From NCBI GenBank assembly GCA_016744875.1, contig JADGDL010000050.1, forward strand, positions 1 through 13,761: a stretch of DNA of 13,761 nt. Direction: 5' to 3'. The first letter of the stretch is position 1; each line of letters opens with the position of its first letter. Positions 6,927-13,455 of this stretch are shown here, piece after piece. The DNA is from Sulfurovum sp. Lineage in GTDB: Bacteria; Campylobacterota; Campylobacteria; Campylobacterales; Sulfurovaceae. A program made the translations under genes and the position numbers. The notes beneath the pieces are model-generated. The model was not told the DNA's origin and made no database searches. It saw only the letters and a program-made list of their open reading frames with translations.

Positions 6927-8396
6927 TTAATTAAATTTTGAAACTGTTGGCAACTTATATTTTTGACTCAAAATATCATCATTTGGCTGATAGAGTCTCA
7001 AAATAATATAAAATGGCCCATTCGGTGAAGGTAGCCAGTTGTCTGTACTCTCCGGTTTCTTATTTTGGATGAGAATATCATAAGAACCGTCTTTATTTTT
7101 TACTAAACCTTTTGACTCTGTACTGATCTTGTATCTATCCAGTTCATTATCTACAAAAAGTTTATTTTGTGCATCATACATCGTAAGTGACCAAAAAGCA
7201 TTGACCGGTGGTTCTTTCTCAAAGTGTACCTTGTAACTATTGTGACCATCCAGTGCTTTGTTATCATCATCCGTATAACGGATAGGATAGAGTGCTTCTT
7301 TTTCACCCTGACCTCCTAAATACGGTCCCGCGATCATTGAACGTAGAGCATAGTCATAACCGAAATTATCCAGTTTTGTTACCCATGTCCAACCATTCAC
7401 AATTTCAGAACTAGACTGCAACGATGCGATAATAGTAAGCGGTGCTTCCAATGTTGCATCGTATAGTCCTTGCTTTTGCTCTTCGTTTAATTTGGAATCA
7501 TCAAATTTGCCTGGGGTTAAACCAATTTTTTCAAACTGACCAACCAATGCTTTGTCTTGTGCAAAAATAGGATTTTGGTTCATAACAAATGCCAGTTTTT
7601 TATAGAAGCCTAACTTGTCATCTTTAGTGATGTCAGGCATTTGTGGCAGAGTAGTTGATGCTGTGGTAGATTTTTTACCACCATACTCGCTCAATGTTCT
7701 TAACTTAAACTCTTTTTGCAGTTTATGTACAGGTGCTAACTCTTCACCTTCAAGTACATTGAGTCTACCCCACAACCATATCTTTTGTGTTTGTGCATGA
7801 ATAACATTGGTAACATTCTTTGGCAATTCACCTTTCCACTCTGGTGGCACAATGGCAAAGATATTGGCTTTTGTACCAGTGGTACGTCTACCGATATAGT
7901 TTGTAAGATTTTGGTACATATCGAACACATTGACGACATAATAACGATCTTGGGTGTCAGGTGTCTCTAAAATGTATGGTTCCGTCAAGTCTACAACCGC
8001 AGACATATAGAAGGTGTCATTGTTTGCAGTAGGCATATCTTTATCTGATGCCATAGGAAGTTTTTTTGCCCATCCTATCTGATTTAATGGTGCTCTGTAA
8101 CTTGTGTCTGGTTTTGGATTGGGTACATCAATGTAGTCACGCATTGCACTTTCCATTCTAAGTAAAGCATAGCCCCACTGATAGGCTAAAGTACCTAGAG
8201 CTTTGGCACCATAATAGTCACCCATTTTTTGAATCTCTCCATTACTCGGCATCTCTATGACTGGGTCAGTTTTTGAAGCGACATCACCCAATATTGAAGA
8301 AATTGCTTTGGCATCTACACTCATTTTGTTTGTTTCTTGAGCATACCCCGAACTATACAAGAGTCCAAGAACAAGTCCAACTTTTAATAATTTCAT
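6927..8396 (-). CDS. Exported DUF1254/DUF1214 protein (second copy)
   Basis: This 489-residue protein has a signal peptide (MKLLKVGLVLGLLYSSGYAQ). It is a more canonical DUF1254 member than its neighbour: TANNDTFYMSAVVDL at about residue 120, then YYVVNVFDMYQN and NYIGRRTTGT. A linker (about 240-310) holds NPIFAQDKALVGQFEKIGL. The C-terminal DUF1214 region (about 340-485) includes YALRSMIAGPYLGG, YPIRYTDDDN, AFWSLTMYDAQN and ILRLYQP. Sequence likeness to the first copy is clear in domain order but low in identity, so this is an old duplication or two separate acquisitions. The ribosome site is AAGGA before ATG 8396; the promoter has the same operator (8443-8460) and a TATACT -10 box. A strong hairpin (6895-6917) follows the stop. 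Its biochemical role is unknown. Position between a sulfatase and another DUF1254 gene suggests joint action in the envelope, which is inference. Confidence 0.92.
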   Translation of the reverse strand: MKLLKVGLVLGLLYSSGYAQETNKMSVDAKAISSILGDVASKTDPVIEMPSNGEIQKMGDYYGAKALGTLAYQWGYALLRMESAMRDYIDVPNPKPDTSYRAPLNQIGWAKKLPMASDKDMPTANNDTFYMSAVVDLTEPYILETPDTQDRYYVVNVFDMYQNLTNYIGRRTTGTKANIFAIVPPEWKGELPKNVTNVIHAQTQKIWLWGRLNVLEGEELAPVHKLQKEFKLRTLSEYGGKKSTTASTTLPQMPDITKDDKLGFYKKLAFVMNQNPIFAQDKALVGQFEKIGLTPGKFDDSKLNEEQKQGLYDATLEAPLTIIASLQSSSEIVNGWTWVTKLDNFGYDYALRSMIAGPYLGGQGEKEALYPIRYTDDDNKALDGHNSYKVHFEKEPPVNAFWSLTMYDAQNKLFVDNELDRYKISTESKGLVKNKDGSYDILIQNKKPESTDNWLPSPNGPFYIILRLYQPNDDILSQKYKLPTVSKFN

Positions 8397-8425
8397 TTTT
8401 ATTCCTTAAGTAGTTATGCGTATCT

Positions 8426-8460
8426 AGTATATACAAAGATAGTGTCGTAAAAATGTCATT
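8426..8460 (-). promoter_or_regulatory. Direct-repeat operator plus -10 box, DUF1254 copy 2
   Basis: The sense reading is AATGACATTTTTACGACA, then 11 bases and TATACT (8431-8426). GACA repeats at an 11-base period. Upstream, a TTTCCCC block begins 27 bases from the distal half-site, exactly as in the first DUF1254 promoter, so these two promoter regions are the most alike of the four. Confidence 0.78.
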
Positions 8461-8542
8461 ATGATAAAAATGTAGTATTTCCCCTCCACGGGTATAACTC
8501 AAATACTACAAATTATAAATCATATAATGAGGGAAAGAAAAT

Positions 8543-8566
8543 CTTTCGGAGAGAATCCTCCGAAAG
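8543..8566 (-). terminator. Hairpin terminator after the sulfatase
   Basis: CTTTCGGAG and CTCCGAAAG form a perfect 9-base stem around a 6-base loop, 23 bases past the stop. In the transcript sense ATTTTCTTT follows, a usable T-rich tail. Confidence 0.7.
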
Positions 8567-8589
8567 TATGTAGCATTACTTAGAAGTGT

Positions 8590-10176
8590 TTACTGTGTAC
8601 CCTTCATAAAGTCAGCCACAATATTAGACATATCGAAAGATTTTCCACCCTGTACAGGAGGATGCTTGGCAAGGGTTTGAAGGTGTGCACCCATCAATTC
8701 ACCCATTGGCTGCATTAACCATGAAACCTTTTGAAGTAAGTGACCATAAGACTCTTTGTCAGTATAGCTCTCAAACGGATCCATTCTCAGATTTACCACG
8801 ATCGGTACAGTACGAGGCACTAAATTCGAGTAATAATTCTCTTTTGTTGAGAATAAGAACTTCCATGGTCCCATACGTACAGCAGACAATTTACTTTCAT
8901 AATAATAGAAAAGTGATCTTCGTGCTGACTTGTCTGACTTTCCAGTCCAGTAATCAAGATTGTTAAGACCATCGATGTACTGTTTTTTCTCTTTCATCAT
9001 TTTATCAGCAACATTTTCTACACCTGCTGCGCTAGCAAGAGAGGTAAACATATCCATATGACTTTGGATACCATTGAGCATCTGACCTTTTTTAATGTGA
9101 TCGGGCCACTTTAGCATAGAGATAACACGCACACCACCTTCCCAGGTACTCATCTTTTCACCATGGAATGGTGTTGTTCCTCCATGTGGCCATGATGAGT
9201 GCTCAGGACCATTGTCTGTTGAATACCAGAGAATGGTGTCTTTTTCAAGATCATTCTTTTTAAGGAAATCAAGAACAACCCCAATATCATGATCATGCTG
9301 AAGCATTCCAGACCCATGAATATCTGCTTCACTGCTATGTTTCTCAGCGGCATAACGCCACTCATCATTTAAGCGTGTATAGAGGTGCATACGGGAAGTG
9401 TTCATCCAGACAAAGAAAGGTTTACCCTCTTTTTTAGATTTCAACATAAAGTCAAAAGCTTTTGGTATCACTTCACCTGCATCAAAGTTTTTCATACGTT
9501 CTTGTGTCAAAGGACCTGTATCTTTAATGGTCTGTTTACCCACTTTACCAAATCTTGGATCTACTGTCGGATCATCTTTCTCTGTAGCAAATGAGTGGAT
9601 CACACCTCTCGTACCAAACTTCTTTTCATACTCTTCAACATCTCCAGAATACGCTTTTGCAAAATTCTGATAATCACGTTGCTCAGACTCTTCTTGTGTA
9701 TTCAGGTGGTAAAGGTTACCGTAGAACTCATCAAAACCGTGTGCTGTTGGCAAGTGAATATTATTGTCACCGAGGTGGTTTTTACCAAAGTGTCCCGTTG
9801 CATAACCTGCACCTTTAAGGAGTTCAGCCAAAGAAGGTGACTCTGGTTGTAACCCAAGTGCATCACCCGGCTGTCCAACTGTCGTCATACCTGAACGAAT
9901 AGGATACTGTCCTGTAATGAATGATGCACGACCTGCCGTACATGAAGGCTGTGCATAATGATCAGTAAACCGCACACCATCCATACCGATACTGTCAATA
10001 TTCGGTGTGGTATAACCCATGGTTCCCATACCGTAAGCAGACACATTCTGCCAACCTATATCATCACCCCAGATAACCAGGATATTTGGCTTTTTTGCCA
10101 TAATCTGTGTTGGTACCACTACAGTCGCCATCCCAAGACTCAAAGCCAAAAGCAATTTTGTACTTTGTTTTTTCAT
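8590..10176 (-). CDS. Exported arylsulfatase-family hydrolase (formylglycine type)
   Basis: This 528-residue sulfatase-fold protein has a signal peptide (about residues 1-28, ending IMAKK). Visible active-site features are the metal-binding Asp38-Asp39 in WGDDIGW, and Cys79 in SCTAGRASF, a C-x-A-x-R motif whose Cys is expected to be converted to formylglycine. Others are Lys132/His134 in GKNHLG, Asp321-Asn322 in STDNGPEH, and Lys341 in GEKMSTWEGG. These fit a calcium-dependent sulfatase that hydrolyses a sulfate ester outside the cytoplasm; the substrate is unknown. No maturation enzyme (FGE or anSME) is in the window. The ribosome site AAAGGAG precedes ATG 10176. The promoter has the shared operator (10223-10240) with an AATACT -10 box, and a hairpin with a T-rich tail (8543-8566) follows. 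It is divergent from the MscS-family gene. Confidence 0.95.
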   Translation of the reverse strand: MKKQSTKLLLALSLGMATVVVPTQIMAKKPNILVIWGDDIGWQNVSAYGMGTMGYTTPNIDSIGMDGVRFTDHYAQPSCTAGRASFITGQYPIRSGMTTVGQPGDALGLQPESPSLAELLKGAGYATGHFGKNHLGDNNIHLPTAHGFDEFYGNLYHLNTQEESEQRDYQNFAKAYSGDVEEYEKKFGTRGVIHSFATEKDDPTVDPRFGKVGKQTIKDTGPLTQERMKNFDAGEVIPKAFDFMLKSKKEGKPFFVWMNTSRMHLYTRLNDEWRYAAEKHSSEADIHGSGMLQHDHDIGVVLDFLKKNDLEKDTILWYSTDNGPEHSSWPHGGTTPFHGEKMSTWEGGVRVISMLKWPDHIKKGQMLNGIQSHMDMFTSLASAAGVENVADKMMKEKKQYIDGLNNLDYWTGKSDKSARRSLFYYYESKLSAVRMGPWKFLFSTKENYYSNLVPRTVPIVVNLRMDPFESYTDKESYGHLLQKVSWLMQPMGELMGAHLQTLAKHPPVQGGKSFDMSNIVADFMKGTQ

Positions 10177-10205
10177 AATACGCTCCTTTTAGTAGCTGTA
10201 CCAAC

Positions 10206-10240
10206 AGTATTACAGAACATAATGTCTCAAAAGTGTCATT
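10206..10240 (-). promoter_or_regulatory. Direct-repeat operator plus -10 box, sulfatase
   Basis: The sense reading is AATGACACTTTTGAGACA, then 11 bases and AATACT (10211-10206). It lies in the intergenic region shared with the divergent MscS-family gene, so a bound regulator could also affect that promoter. Confidence 0.78.
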
Positions 10241-10281
10241 TTTTTACAATAACCTAAATAAAAAAAACAACATATTGTCGT

Positions 10282-10312
10282 TATAATAATACATACATAC
10301 ACCTGGAAGGGG
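10282..10312 (+). promoter_or_regulatory. -10 box and ribosome site for the MscS-family gene
   Basis: TATAAT lies at 10282-10287 and GGAAGGGG at 10305-10312, five bases before ATC 10318. No convincing -35 box is visible. The ribosome site fixes translation start at the ATC rather than at the later TTG. Confidence 0.55.
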
Positions 10313-10317
10313 TTTTC

Positions 10318-12147
10318 ATCAAAAAGCTTTTAGTATCACTCATTTTTTTCATTCTATTATTCACGCAAACACATGCCAAATTTTCACCTTGGTTGGATGC
10401 ACAGTTAGTGCTCACCCAGCAGATGAATGAAGATAACATTAGCCAAGAGAGTATGCTTGAAATCGCCAAAAATCAGAATACCCTTTACAAGCAGCGTGTT
10501 GAAGGGATAATGATAAACAAAAGAGTTTTCCTTGATCGTCCAAAACAGTATGAGACCGAACTCTTCACTCTAGATAAGATTATCAAACGTAATAAACGTT
10601 TAGGTAATGGCTATGCTGTCATACGTGATGAAGTACTGGAGAAGTCCTATAAGCTTATCCGTTCCCAAAATAAAATGGTCAGAAATATCCTTCGGGCATT
10701 GGACTATTATGATCTGAAAGCATATGAACAGGCTACTGCTGACCTTTTTCTCAAAAATCAGATCGAGATCCAAGAACTCATGTCTGTTGACTATCATCCT
10801 GTACTAAAGTTGGAGAAAGCTTCAGTCACACTCAAAGAAGCACAAAAGAATATAAAAGATTTTTACACTTTGCTGGAGATAAATGCAGACACTTTAACAC
10901 ATATTGCTGATATTGAAAAGTCGATGTACAGACTCAACCATTATTCTAGATATGGCCTGATCAAACCTATTTTAGCTATCAATAACACCAATTTTGCCAA
11001 AAGTATTAACCCTCATTTGAGCCCATATGGTTTTAATATTGTAAAGATATTATTGATCTTACTGGTCTTCTTACTGATTTATCTTATTCGAAAAGTTTTT
11101 TTTATTGTCCTCGAAAAATTTCTTTTATCTATATCTTACTTCACAAAATATGCAAATGAAATACTGGTACACATACGAAAACCCATTGATATCGTACTCA
11201 TTCTTATCAATATAGAATTAGCGATATACATTTACAATGATTTCAACCATTATGCACTGGCAAGTAAATTCTTTAACATAGTCTACGCCTTTTTCTTCAC
11301 ACTTATTGTTTATCAGGTACTCAATACTGTAGCAAGTATTAAACTTCATGACTTGGAGCATTCAGACAAAAAGATCAAGAATGAAATGGTTAATGTCGGC
11401 ATTAAGATTATAAACTTCCTCATTATGATCTTAGGCTTGCTGCTCATCCTGCATTTTGCCGGAGCGAACCTAACAGCGGTATTATCCGGATTGGGGATAG
11501 GTGGTTTTGCTGTGGCCATTGCTGCACGTGACAGTCTTTCCAATTTTATAGGTACTATCTCAATCTTACTAAGTGACACTTTTTCTCAGGGGGACTGGAT
11601 AGAAATAGAGGGGAAACAGGGAACGGTCGTTGAGATAGGTCTGAGGGTCACCACAGTGCGTACCTTTGACAATGCTCTCATTGCCATTCCCAATGCGACT
11701 TTAGCCAATCATGACGTTAAGAACTGGAGTAAAAGAAGCATAGGACGTAGGATCAAAATGAATATAGGCTTGAAATACACTTCGAAAGCAAAAGATATTC
11801 GAAATGCTGTGACACAGATACGTCAAATGCTACAACAGCATCCGGACCTAGCCACAGAAAAAACTAATTACAACCGTACACTTCAAAATAGCTCGAGGTT
11901 GGTCTCAGAAGAAGATGATCTTGGTATCAAAAGAACCCTTCTAGTCTATCTGGATGAATTGTCTGACTCCAGTATCAACATTCTGGTCTACTGCTTTTCC
12001 AAGACAACTGACTGGAATGAATGGCTCAAGATCAAAGAAGATGTAATCTATAAGATCATGGATATACTTGAAGAAAATTCACTGGAGTTTGCCTTCCCGT
12101 CACTATCACTTTATCATGAGAATGAATTAGAAGATAATAATGATTAA
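10318..12147 (+). CDS. MscS-family mechanosensitive channel, apparent ATC start
   Basis: This is a roughly 609-residue inner-membrane channel if the start is ATC 10318. That start gives a textbook signal peptide (IKKLLVSLIFFILL, then THA before the mature KFSPW) and has GGAAGGGG at 10305-10312 as ribosome site. The first conventional in-frame start is TTG 10393; it has no ribosome site and would delete the signal. A long helical extracytoplasmic region (about 30-220) follows. Membrane segments lie near 240-260, 290-306, 322-336 and 362-381, and then comes the MscS pore helix GLGIGGFAVAIAARDSLSNF (about 390-409). Next is the beta domain with GDWIEIEGKQGTVVEIGLRVTTVR and the PNATLANHDVKNWS signature. 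The extended form resembles MscK/YbdG-like large MscS homologues. A TATAAT box at 10282-10287 may drive it. It shares the intergenic region with the regulated sulfatase promoter and probably serves osmotic or envelope stress relief. Confidence 0.9.
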   Translation: MKKLLVSLIFFILLFTQTHAKFSPWLDAQLVLTQQMNEDNISQESMLEIAKNQNTLYKQRVEGIMINKRVFLDRPKQYETELFTLDKIIKRNKRLGNGYAVIRDEVLEKSYKLIRSQNKMVRNILRALDYYDLKAYEQATADLFLKNQIEIQELMSVDYHPVLKLEKASVTLKEAQKNIKDFYTLLEINADTLTHIADIEKSMYRLNHYSRYGLIKPILAINNTNFAKSINPHLSPYGFNIVKILLILLVFLLIYLIRKVFFIVLEKFLLSISYFTKYANEILVHIRKPIDIVLILINIELAIYIYNDFNHYALASKFFNIVYAFFFTLIVYQVLNTVASIKLHDLEHSDKKIKNEMVNVGIKIINFLIMILGLLLILHFAGANLTAVLSGLGIGGFAVAIAARDSLSNFIGTISILLSDTFSQGDWIEIEGKQGTVVEIGLRVTTVRTFDNALIAIPNATLANHDVKNWSKRSIGRRIKMNIGLKYTSKAKDIRNAVTQIRQMLQQHPDLATEKTNYNRTLQNSSRLVSEEDDLGIKRTLLVYLDELSDSSINILVYCFSKTTDWNEWLKIKEDVIYKIMDILEENSLEFAFPSLSLYHENELEDNND

Positions 12148-12167
12148 AACAAAATCCCATCCCTAAG

Positions 12168-12190
12168 AAAAAATGGAACATACATTTTTT
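12168..12190. terminator. AT-rich convergent terminator
   Basis: AAAAAATG and CATTTTTT pair around seven bases between the convergent MscS-family and L,D-transpeptidase genes. The A and T runs could serve both directions. The stem is weak. Confidence 0.4.
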
Positions 12191-12213
12191 TCTTTTACAC
12201 ACATATTTTTCAC

Positions 12214-12756
12214 TTAATAGATGCGTCTCAGATCAGATCTTGCGAAACGCATGTAACGATGCCGTGTCACCAAGACAGGCATACGTAGTTTTGACCATTT
12301 ATAGAGCATTTGTATATCAGTAGGATCAACATGAATACAACCATGAGAAGTCATATTGATATTTCCTTTATGCAATGCATGTCCATTGTAGGTAAAAAAG
12401 AGACTATAATCCATGTTATTGTTACCATCTTCATCTGGGAATTCTTTTGACATATAGTGACGTTCTTTTCTAAGTACTTTCCATTTACCTGAAGGGGTAA
12501 ACTCCATCTCTTCACCTGATGATACACCTCCGCTCAGCCAGACAGTTCCATCTTTGTCTACTGCATAAAACCTTCCATCACTGTCTTCTTCTCTTACAGA
12601 AACAAGAATAAAATCTTTTCCTGTCAGATCTATCTCCTTTTCTATACCTTTTTTATTGATATAGGTAAACTCTGTTTTGGAAAGAGGTATTACCTCTCTA
12701 TTTTGTGCAAAAAGAATGCTACTGAGAAGTATAATAAGAACTGATATATTTTTCAT
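12214..12756 (-). CDS. L,D-transpeptidase (YkuD) family protein
   Basis: This 180-residue exported protein starts with a signal peptide (MKNISVLIILLSSILFAQ). The YkuD catalytic signature is present: His126 and His129 in NGHALHKG, then SHGCIHV with the nucleophile Cys140. The family forms or edits L,D-peptide links in peptidoglycan or attaches proteins to it, in the periplasm. The N-terminal region (FYAVDKDGTVWLSGG) is the usual YkuD beta sheet. I chose ATG 12756 over an in-frame TTG at 12768, because it gives a cleaner signal peptide. Neither has a strong ribosome site, and the upstream small gene ends only 20 bases before, so translation may be coupled to it. It lies downstream of the shared operator at 13041-13058 and so probably belongs to the same regulon. 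It converges with the MscS-family gene. Confidence 0.92.
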   Translation of the reverse strand: MKNISVLIILLSSILFAQNREVIPLSKTEFTYINKKGIEKEIDLTGKDFILVSVREEDSDGRFYAVDKDGTVWLSGGVSSGEEMEFTPSGKWKVLRKERHYMSKEFPDEDGNNNMDYSLFFTYNGHALHKGNINMTSHGCIHVDPTDIQMLYKWSKLRMPVLVTRHRYMRFARSDLRRIY

Positions 12757-12776
12757 TGTAATATACAAATAAAGTA

Positions 12777-12998
12777 TTAGATGACAGCTTTAAGGGCTTT
12801 TGTCTTCATTTTTCGTTCCATCTTGTTCTGTTTTTTATCTAAATTCAGTACATCTTTTTTAGATTTGTCTTTAATGGAATTTTTATTTTTAATCGACGAC
12901 TTCGAGTCATGTTTCACAGCATGTTTTGCAACACCTGCTATAGGACTTGCTATTATTGCCGTAATTGCCAGAGAAGAGATAAATAGTATTTTTTTCAT
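12777..12998 (-). CDS. Small Lys-rich exported protein
   Basis: This 73-residue protein has a signal peptide (MKKILFISSLAITAIIASPIAGVA). The mature part is about 49 residues, very basic (roughly a third Lys), without Cys or aromatic residues, and ends KMKTKALKAVI. I do not recognise a family. It is very probably real: a good AAAGGATC ribosome site lies 5-12 bases before ATG 12998, and its promoter holds one of the four matching operators (13041-13058) with a TATAGT -10 box. It is the first gene of a two-gene unit with the L,D-transpeptidase. A Lys-rich peptide next to an L,D-transpeptidase could be a substrate or partner at the cell wall, or a cationic envelope-stabilising peptide. Both ideas are inference from position and composition. 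Confidence 0.8.
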   Translation of the reverse strand: MKKILFISSLAITAIIASPIAGVAKHAVKHDSKSSIKNKNSIKDKSKKDVLNLDKKQNKMERKMKTKALKAVI

Positions 12999-13023
12999 GT
13001 AGATCCTTTAACATATAGTTAAA

Positions 13024-13058
13024 ACTATAACCAAAGAAAATGTCTAAAAAGTGTCATT
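13024..13058 (-). promoter_or_regulatory. Direct-repeat operator plus -10 box, small Lys-rich protein/L,D-transpeptidase
   Basis: The sense reading is AATGACACTTTTTAGACA, then 11 bases and TATAGT (13029-13024). Geometry is identical to the other three sites. The -10 box ends 25 bases before ATG 12998. Confidence 0.78.
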
Positions 13059-13086
13059 TTATACTTTTAGGGAATGAAGGTACTAT

Positions 13087-13134
13087 TAAAACCTTATAAT
13101 CTAACATATTTTATAACCTTTCTCGCTGTAGCGA
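13087..13134. repeat. Interspersed AT-rich repeat, copy 3 (inverted, degenerate)
   Basis: Read on the minus strand it has CGCTACAGCG, then GAGAAAGGTTATAAAATATG and ATTATAAGGTTTT, the same module order as copy 1 on the plus strand (GTCGCTGCAGCG, GAGAAAACC..., TATAAGGTTTT). The stem no longer pairs well. Confidence 0.5.
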
Positions 13135-13202
13135 CGTTTGCAGCCCATAAATATGTACCCTCCCATAGAAAACGTTATAAAATGTTCTATATAGGAGGTT
13201 TT

Positions 13203-13238
13203 ATGATGAAAAGTATCTTTCATAGTTTATTGTTTTGA
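13203..13238 (+). other. Mini-ORF of 11 codons with strong ribosome site
   Basis: ATG-ATG followed by nine codons and TGA encodes MMKSIFHSLLF. AGGAGG at 13193-13198 is spaced 4 bases from the first ATG and 7 from the second, the best ribosome site in the window, and TATAAA lies at 13176-13181. It could be a leader peptide, the remnant of a broken gene for an exported small protein, or a tiny membrane peptide. Nothing in frame follows. Confidence 0.3.
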
Positions 13239-13280
13239 AAAGTTGAACTAATAAAAAACAGAGAAATTTTTACTAAAAAA

Positions 13281-13301
13281 AGTGACACCAAAAGTGTCAC
13301 T
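13281..13301. promoter_or_regulatory. Inverted variant of the operator
   Basis: AGTGACAC and GTGTCACT form a perfect 8-base inverted repeat around CAAAA. One side (AAAAGTGTCA on the plus strand) is identical to the distal half of three of the four direct-repeat operators, but the other half-site is flipped. It may be bound by the same regulator in another arrangement. No gene start follows within 150 bases on either strand. Confidence 0.45.
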
Positions 13302-13358
13302 AGTATATGGATAGATATAGTAAATAAGGGAATAGGGCATAACTTATCGTTTCACCTG

Positions 13359-13393
13359 ACTAATATTACTGAAGTCTTCGGACTTCAATTAGT
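13359..13393 (+). other. Stable hairpin with UUCG tetraloop
   Basis: TGAAGTC and GACTTCA pair around TTCG, and ACTAAT pairs with ATTAGT outside, leaving a one-sided ATTAC bulge. The extra-stable C(UUCG)G loop forms only from a plus-strand transcript (CGAA on the other). No T run follows, so it is not a classic terminator for either strand. The rest of 13003-13455 has no sizeable gene. Confidence 0.55.
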
Positions 13394-13455
13394 ACAAAAT
13401 CAATAAAAAATCCATCTCATTTTCAGAATGAGCAGTCAGTAGATCAGCTATATAT

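Noticed and set aside
12756..12768. Start of the L,D-transpeptidase at 12768
   Set aside because: The codon there is TTG with no ribosome site; ATG 12756 gives a cleaner signal peptide.
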